A stretch of 8,834 bases of DNA from the NCBI GenBank assembly GCA_947626405.1, contig CANQSE010000074.1, forward strand, positions 1 through 8,834, written 5' to 3'. The stretch comes from an uncultured Acetatifactor sp. GTDB taxonomy: Bacteria > Bacillota > Clostridia > Lachnospirales > Lachnospiraceae. A model generated the notes under the pieces. That model saw only the letters and a list, made by a program, of their open reading frames with translations, ran no database searches and was not told where the DNA came from. The position numbers and the translations under genes were made by a program. The first letter of the stretch is position 1. Every line of letters begins with the position of its first letter. Shown piece by piece: positions 6,329 to 8,834 of this stretch.

Positions 6329-8668
6329 ATGAAACTGTCAGACGTCGTTAAACGGAAAGCGGGGCATTTTATCAACGGACTTTTTATCCTGTCAGCAGGC
6401 TTGTTTCTTATGACAGGCTGTGGCAAAACGGGCGGTGAACAGGATTTGCAGGACGGTCAGAGCGCTGCAGAATGGAAAGAAAAAGGGTTTGCACTGTCCG
6501 GACCCGTGGAGAACAGTCAGGCGTTTTGGGTGGAGAGGTACGTACCCTGGTCAGGCGAGGAACTGCCCTATGACAGGGGGAGTGAAGAAATACTTGCGGC
6601 TGGCCGTGATGTATGTCTGAACGGAAAGGCGTACAGATTGTATACGGTGTCGGAACAGGGATCGTTAGCTGCAAAAAGATTTTTGCTGGACATTTATGAC
6701 ACAAATACCATGGAGCGGACGCTAAAGGAGTATTCGCCGGAAGAACTGGGTATTGAAAAGCAGGGAGAGTATTCCGGCAATATGGATGTGCTTGGGGAAC
6801 AGTCTTATGCGCTGCACATTATGGGTTACAGCATGGAGGATGAACAGTTACGGCTTGTATCGGACAGGATAATGTATTTTGGCGAGGAATCGGAAAAAGC
6901 TTCGGCGGACGTGCTGCCGGTCTATCTGGAGAAGGGGATAGCCAGTGAGTTTGACGACGCATTGTGGCTGAGCGGGGACTGCTTCTGCGATCAGGCGGGT
7001 AACAGTTATGTCAGGCCTGCGGATATGTCGGGTCTGTATATTCTGGATCCGTCGGGGAAGCTTTTGACGGAATATAAATGCGATGAAGGTGAAACTGTTG
7101 GAGCTCCCATGAAAACTGAGGATGGGGAGCTTATTTTTACGCTCCACGGCGAAAATGAAAGAATCTGTATGTTTGATTTGGAGTCAGGGCAGCTCAGGGT
7201 CCTGGCTAAGCTGGAAGACGAATTTGTGGGACAGCTTTACGGCATGCAGGGTCAGTATCTGTATTATGAGGGGTCTGACGGAATAGTCAGGTGGGATGTG
7301 GTTTCAGGGACAAGGCAGCTTGTGCTTGATTTTGTCCGGAACGGGATCGCATCAAGGGGGCAGTACCCGCAGACAATGCTGTTGTTTAGACAGGGAAAGC
7401 CGCCTGTGCTCAGGGTATATGATGGAATGTCCGAAAGCGACAACTGGCTGGCTGTGCTCTCAGAGGAGCCGACTGAGACCGGCAGCGCGGTACGGATCGC
7501 CTGTCTGGAAACGGGCTGTGAACGTGTGAAAACAAGCGCTGTCCTGGCAGGTAAGCTCGACAGGAACTATATTTACAGCGTGGAGGAGCCTGACAGCTTA
7601 AATGCGGGTGATTTCCGAGACAGGATCATGGCGGAGCTGGCATCGGGCGGCGGACCGGACATCCTGTACGTCTCACGCAGGGATGCAGGGACGCTGCAGG
7701 AGAAAGGGTACCTGGGTGATTTGAGCCGGCTTGTGCCGGAAGAAACTTTAAACAGTATGATACCGGCTGCCGTGCAGCTTGGAACGGTGGACGGGGTCCT
7801 TGTGGGAGTTCCGGCCGGAATCACGGCGCGAAGCCTGATGGTGGGGCGTGATGTTTTTGAAGGCGATACGTGGACCCTGGATGAGATGCTGGAGCTGATG
7901 GAGGACGGGAACCTTGAGGGAAGAATCCTGATGAACAGCAAAAGCACATATTACGCGCCTCTTGCCGTTGTTCGGACGCTGGTAAATTACAGTCTGGAGG
8001 ATTCCTTCCTGATTGACTGGGAAAACAGGGAAAGCCATTTTGAGGACGAAAGATTTGTAAAGCTTCTGGAGTGTGCGGGTAAGTACAGTGGCGGGGCATA
8101 TGATGGGCAGATGGACGAGCGGGCGTTTGGAGGCGCAAGCCTTCCTGTGGAGGTATGCCTCTGGTCCCCTCGTGACATCGGGGAATTTTGCGGAAGTCAC
8201 GGGGCCGAAAGCAGTCATTACGTAGGATTTCCCACAGATAGCGGAAACGGGAACTACCTTGACACCGACGGCCTGCTGGTCGTAAAAAGCGAGCCTGAAA
8301 ACCCCGAGGCGGTATCGTTGTTACTGGAATGTCTGCTGGGGAGCAGGGTACAGGGCATGGAGGACTACGAAAGTTCCGCCGCTCTGCCTGTGACATATTT
8401 CCCCGAGGATCAGATCCGGTATGACGACGATGGGAAAAACGCCTGGTGGGGAGAGTACGCGCTGACTGTTTTTGAGGATGGGAGCACCTCTCTGGAGGCG
8501 GCTAATGACTTCTTAAGTCAATGCGTGCCGGCGCCCGAAGCTGATCCTTATCTGGATCAGATTATCACTGAAGAATTAACGGCTTATTATGAAGAAAAGA
8601 GCAGGACGGCAGAGGCGACTGCCGATGTGATCGACAGGCGCATCCAGGTGTATCTGGACGAGGAATGA
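6329..8668 (+). CDS. Lipoprotein with propeller-like N-terminal half and ABC solute-binding C-terminal half (second paralogue)
   Basis: A 779-residue protein starting at ATG behind GGGAGGAG. A longer, basic signal region precedes lipobox MTGC, with lipidated C31. It follows the first paralogue nearly residue for residue. Blade-like units occur at similar places: DQAGNSYV from 221, EDGELIFTL from 264, and GMQGQYLYYEG from 305, followed by DGIVRWDVVSGTRQLVLDF. The solute-binding half carries FRDRIMAELASGGGPDIL (429-446), DTWTLDEML, HYVGFPTDSGNGNYLD with GLLVVKS, and the end VIDRRIQVYLDE. Both also share a KGF motif and a YV/YI motif soon after the linker. Conservation looks strongest in the C-terminal half, while the early N-terminal region has diverged, which suggests an old duplication with change of ligand or partner. 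The region near residues 735-765 (acidic, with TEELTAYYEEKSRTAE) differs most from the first copy. Function is inferred from the domain only. It lies 71 bases after the first paralogue. Confidence 0.85.
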   Translation: MKLSDVVKRKAGHFINGLFILSAGLFLMTGCGKTGGEQDLQDGQSAAEWKEKGFALSGPVENSQAFWVERYVPWSGEELPYDRGSEEILAAGRDVCLNGKAYRLYTVSEQGSLAAKRFLLDIYDTNTMERTLKEYSPEELGIEKQGEYSGNMDVLGEQSYALHIMGYSMEDEQLRLVSDRIMYFGEESEKASADVLPVYLEKGIASEFDDALWLSGDCFCDQAGNSYVRPADMSGLYILDPSGKLLTEYKCDEGETVGAPMKTEDGELIFTLHGENERICMFDLESGQLRVLAKLEDEFVGQLYGMQGQYLYYEGSDGIVRWDVVSGTRQLVLDFVRNGIASRGQYPQTMLLFRQGKPPVLRVYDGMSESDNWLAVLSEEPTETGSAVRIACLETGCERVKTSAVLAGKLDRNYIYSVEEPDSLNAGDFRDRIMAELASGGGPDILYVSRRDAGTLQEKGYLGDLSRLVPEETLNSMIPAAVQLGTVDGVLVGVPAGITARSLMVGRDVFEGDTWTLDEMLELMEDGNLEGRILMNSKSTYYAPLAVVRTLVNYSLEDSFLIDWENRESHFEDERFVKLLECAGKYSGGAYDGQMDERAFGGASLPVEVCLWSPRDIGEFCGSHGAESSHYVGFPTDSGNGNYLDTDGLLVVKSEPENPEAVSLLLECLLGSRVQGMEDYESSAALPVTYFPEDQIRYDDDGKNAWWGEYALTVFEDGSTSLEAANDFLSQCVPAPEADPYLDQIITEELTAYYEEKSRTAEATADVIDRRIQVYLDEE

Positions 8669-8678
8669 TACGTGCAGG

Positions 8679-8739
8679 CGCGGGAAGCCGTGTCTTTGCG
8701 TGAAGCGCTGCCGCCGTGTCCCCGCGGGAAGCCCTGTCT
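8679..8739 (+). repeat. 17-bp direct repeat with one mismatch in the gap after the second lipoprotein
   Basis: CGCGGGAAGCCGTGTCT at 8679-8695 recurs at 8723-8739 with one change (G8690 versus C8734), 44 bases apart. A partial third unit, GCCGTGTC, matches 8687-8694 at 8713-8720. The stretch is much richer in GC than the gap before the first lipoprotein. It may be a binding site array or the remnant of a small duplication. Confidence 0.6.
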
Positions 8740-8748
8740 CCGCGGTTT
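8722..8748 (+). terminator. Possible GC-rich terminator hairpin after the lipoprotein pair
   Basis: CCGCGG at 8722-8727 can pair with CCGCGG at 8740-8745 around a 12-base loop, followed by only three T's (8746-8748). It sits at the right place to end the lipoprotein transcript, but the T-run is poor, each arm is itself a palindrome, and other pairings (CGCGGG 8679-8684 with CCCGCG 8721-8726) compete. Confidence 0.3.
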
Positions 8749-8775
8749 GACAGAGAATCCAAACCGTGATATTAT
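8747..8775 (+). promoter_or_regulatory. Near-consensus sigma-A promoter for the last gene
   Basis: A perfect TTGACA at 8747-8752 and TATTAT at 8770-8775 are 17 bases apart. This is the best promoter in the window. Transcription would begin about 8781-8783, at or next to the ATG at 8783, leaving essentially no leader. Confidence 0.7.
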
Positions 8776-8782
8776 TGGTCAT

Positions 8783-8834
8783 ATGAAAAAGATAAACATG
8801 CTTCTTACGGGGATGCTTGTACTTGTGACTGTGC
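8783..8834 (+). CDS. Start of a signal-peptide protein, cut by the window end
   Basis: The frame from ATG 8783 encodes MKKINMLLTGMLVLVTV and is open to the last base. A basic start followed by a hydrophobic stretch is a typical signal peptide or membrane anchor. No lipobox is reached, so whether it is a third lipoprotein paralogue cannot be told. There is no Shine-Dalgarno sequence before 8783 or before the next in-frame ATG codons (8798, 8813). Together with the promoter ending at 8775 this suggests a leaderless mRNA or a start further downstream. Confidence 0.6.
   Translation, partial: MKKINMLLTGMLVLVTV

Noticed and set aside
7821..8396. Minus-strand open frame of 191 codons inside the second lipoprotein
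   Set aside because: The protein is rich in arginine, proline and serine, as expected from the reverse strand of a GC-rich gene, and shows no motif or start signal.

Overview
The window reads like chromosome from a low-to-mid GC Firmicute, most plausibly a gut-type clostridium of the Lachnospiraceae kind. This is inferred from three things. Shine-Dalgarno sites are strong (GGGAGG, GGAGG, GGGAGGAG), promoters are sigma-A-like, and the two large lipoproteins join a solute-binding domain to a big extra N-terminal region. No rRNA, tRNA, CRISPR array, transposase or phage gene was seen, and all supported genes lie on the plus strand.

Layout. (1) Positions 1-687 hold the 3' part of an oligopeptide/nickel-type ABC transporter ATPase, broken by an in-frame TAG at 493-495. 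The reading frame continues with conserved sequence on both sides of the stop. (2) Positions 688-758 are a short leader in which ACCTCCC can pair with the ribosome binding site of the next gene. (3) Positions 759-3470 encode a complete 903-residue, ten-helix P-type Ca2+-transporting ATPase starting at GTG. (4) Positions 3471-3881 are an AT-rich 411-base gap. It holds a 15-bp perfect inverted repeat, a good promoter (TTGACG, 17 bases, TACAAT), and a leader of about 190 bases with a terminator-like hairpin and several mutually exclusive stems. (5) Positions 3882-6257 and 6329-8668 encode two tandem paralogous lipoproteins of 791 and 779 residues. Each has a signal peptide with lipobox, a beta-propeller-like N-terminal half and a C-terminal half resembling an ABC solute-binding protein. 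A clear stem-loop with a short T-run lies between them. (6) Positions 8669-8782 contain a 17-bp near-perfect direct repeat and a near-consensus promoter (TTGACA, 17 bases, TATTAT). (7) At 8783 a new signal-peptide gene begins and runs off the window.

How the parts fit together. The broken ABC ATPase and the calcium pump are transport genes with no evident functional link to the downstream lipoproteins. The lipoprotein pair looks like its own transcription unit, driven from about position 3655 and punctuated by hairpins just before each ribosome binding site. No permease or ATPase partner for the solute-binding halves is visible here. The pair is the best candidate for something poorly described: a surface protein that couples a propeller-like domain to a ligand-binding domain, duplicated in tandem and possibly controlled by attenuation.
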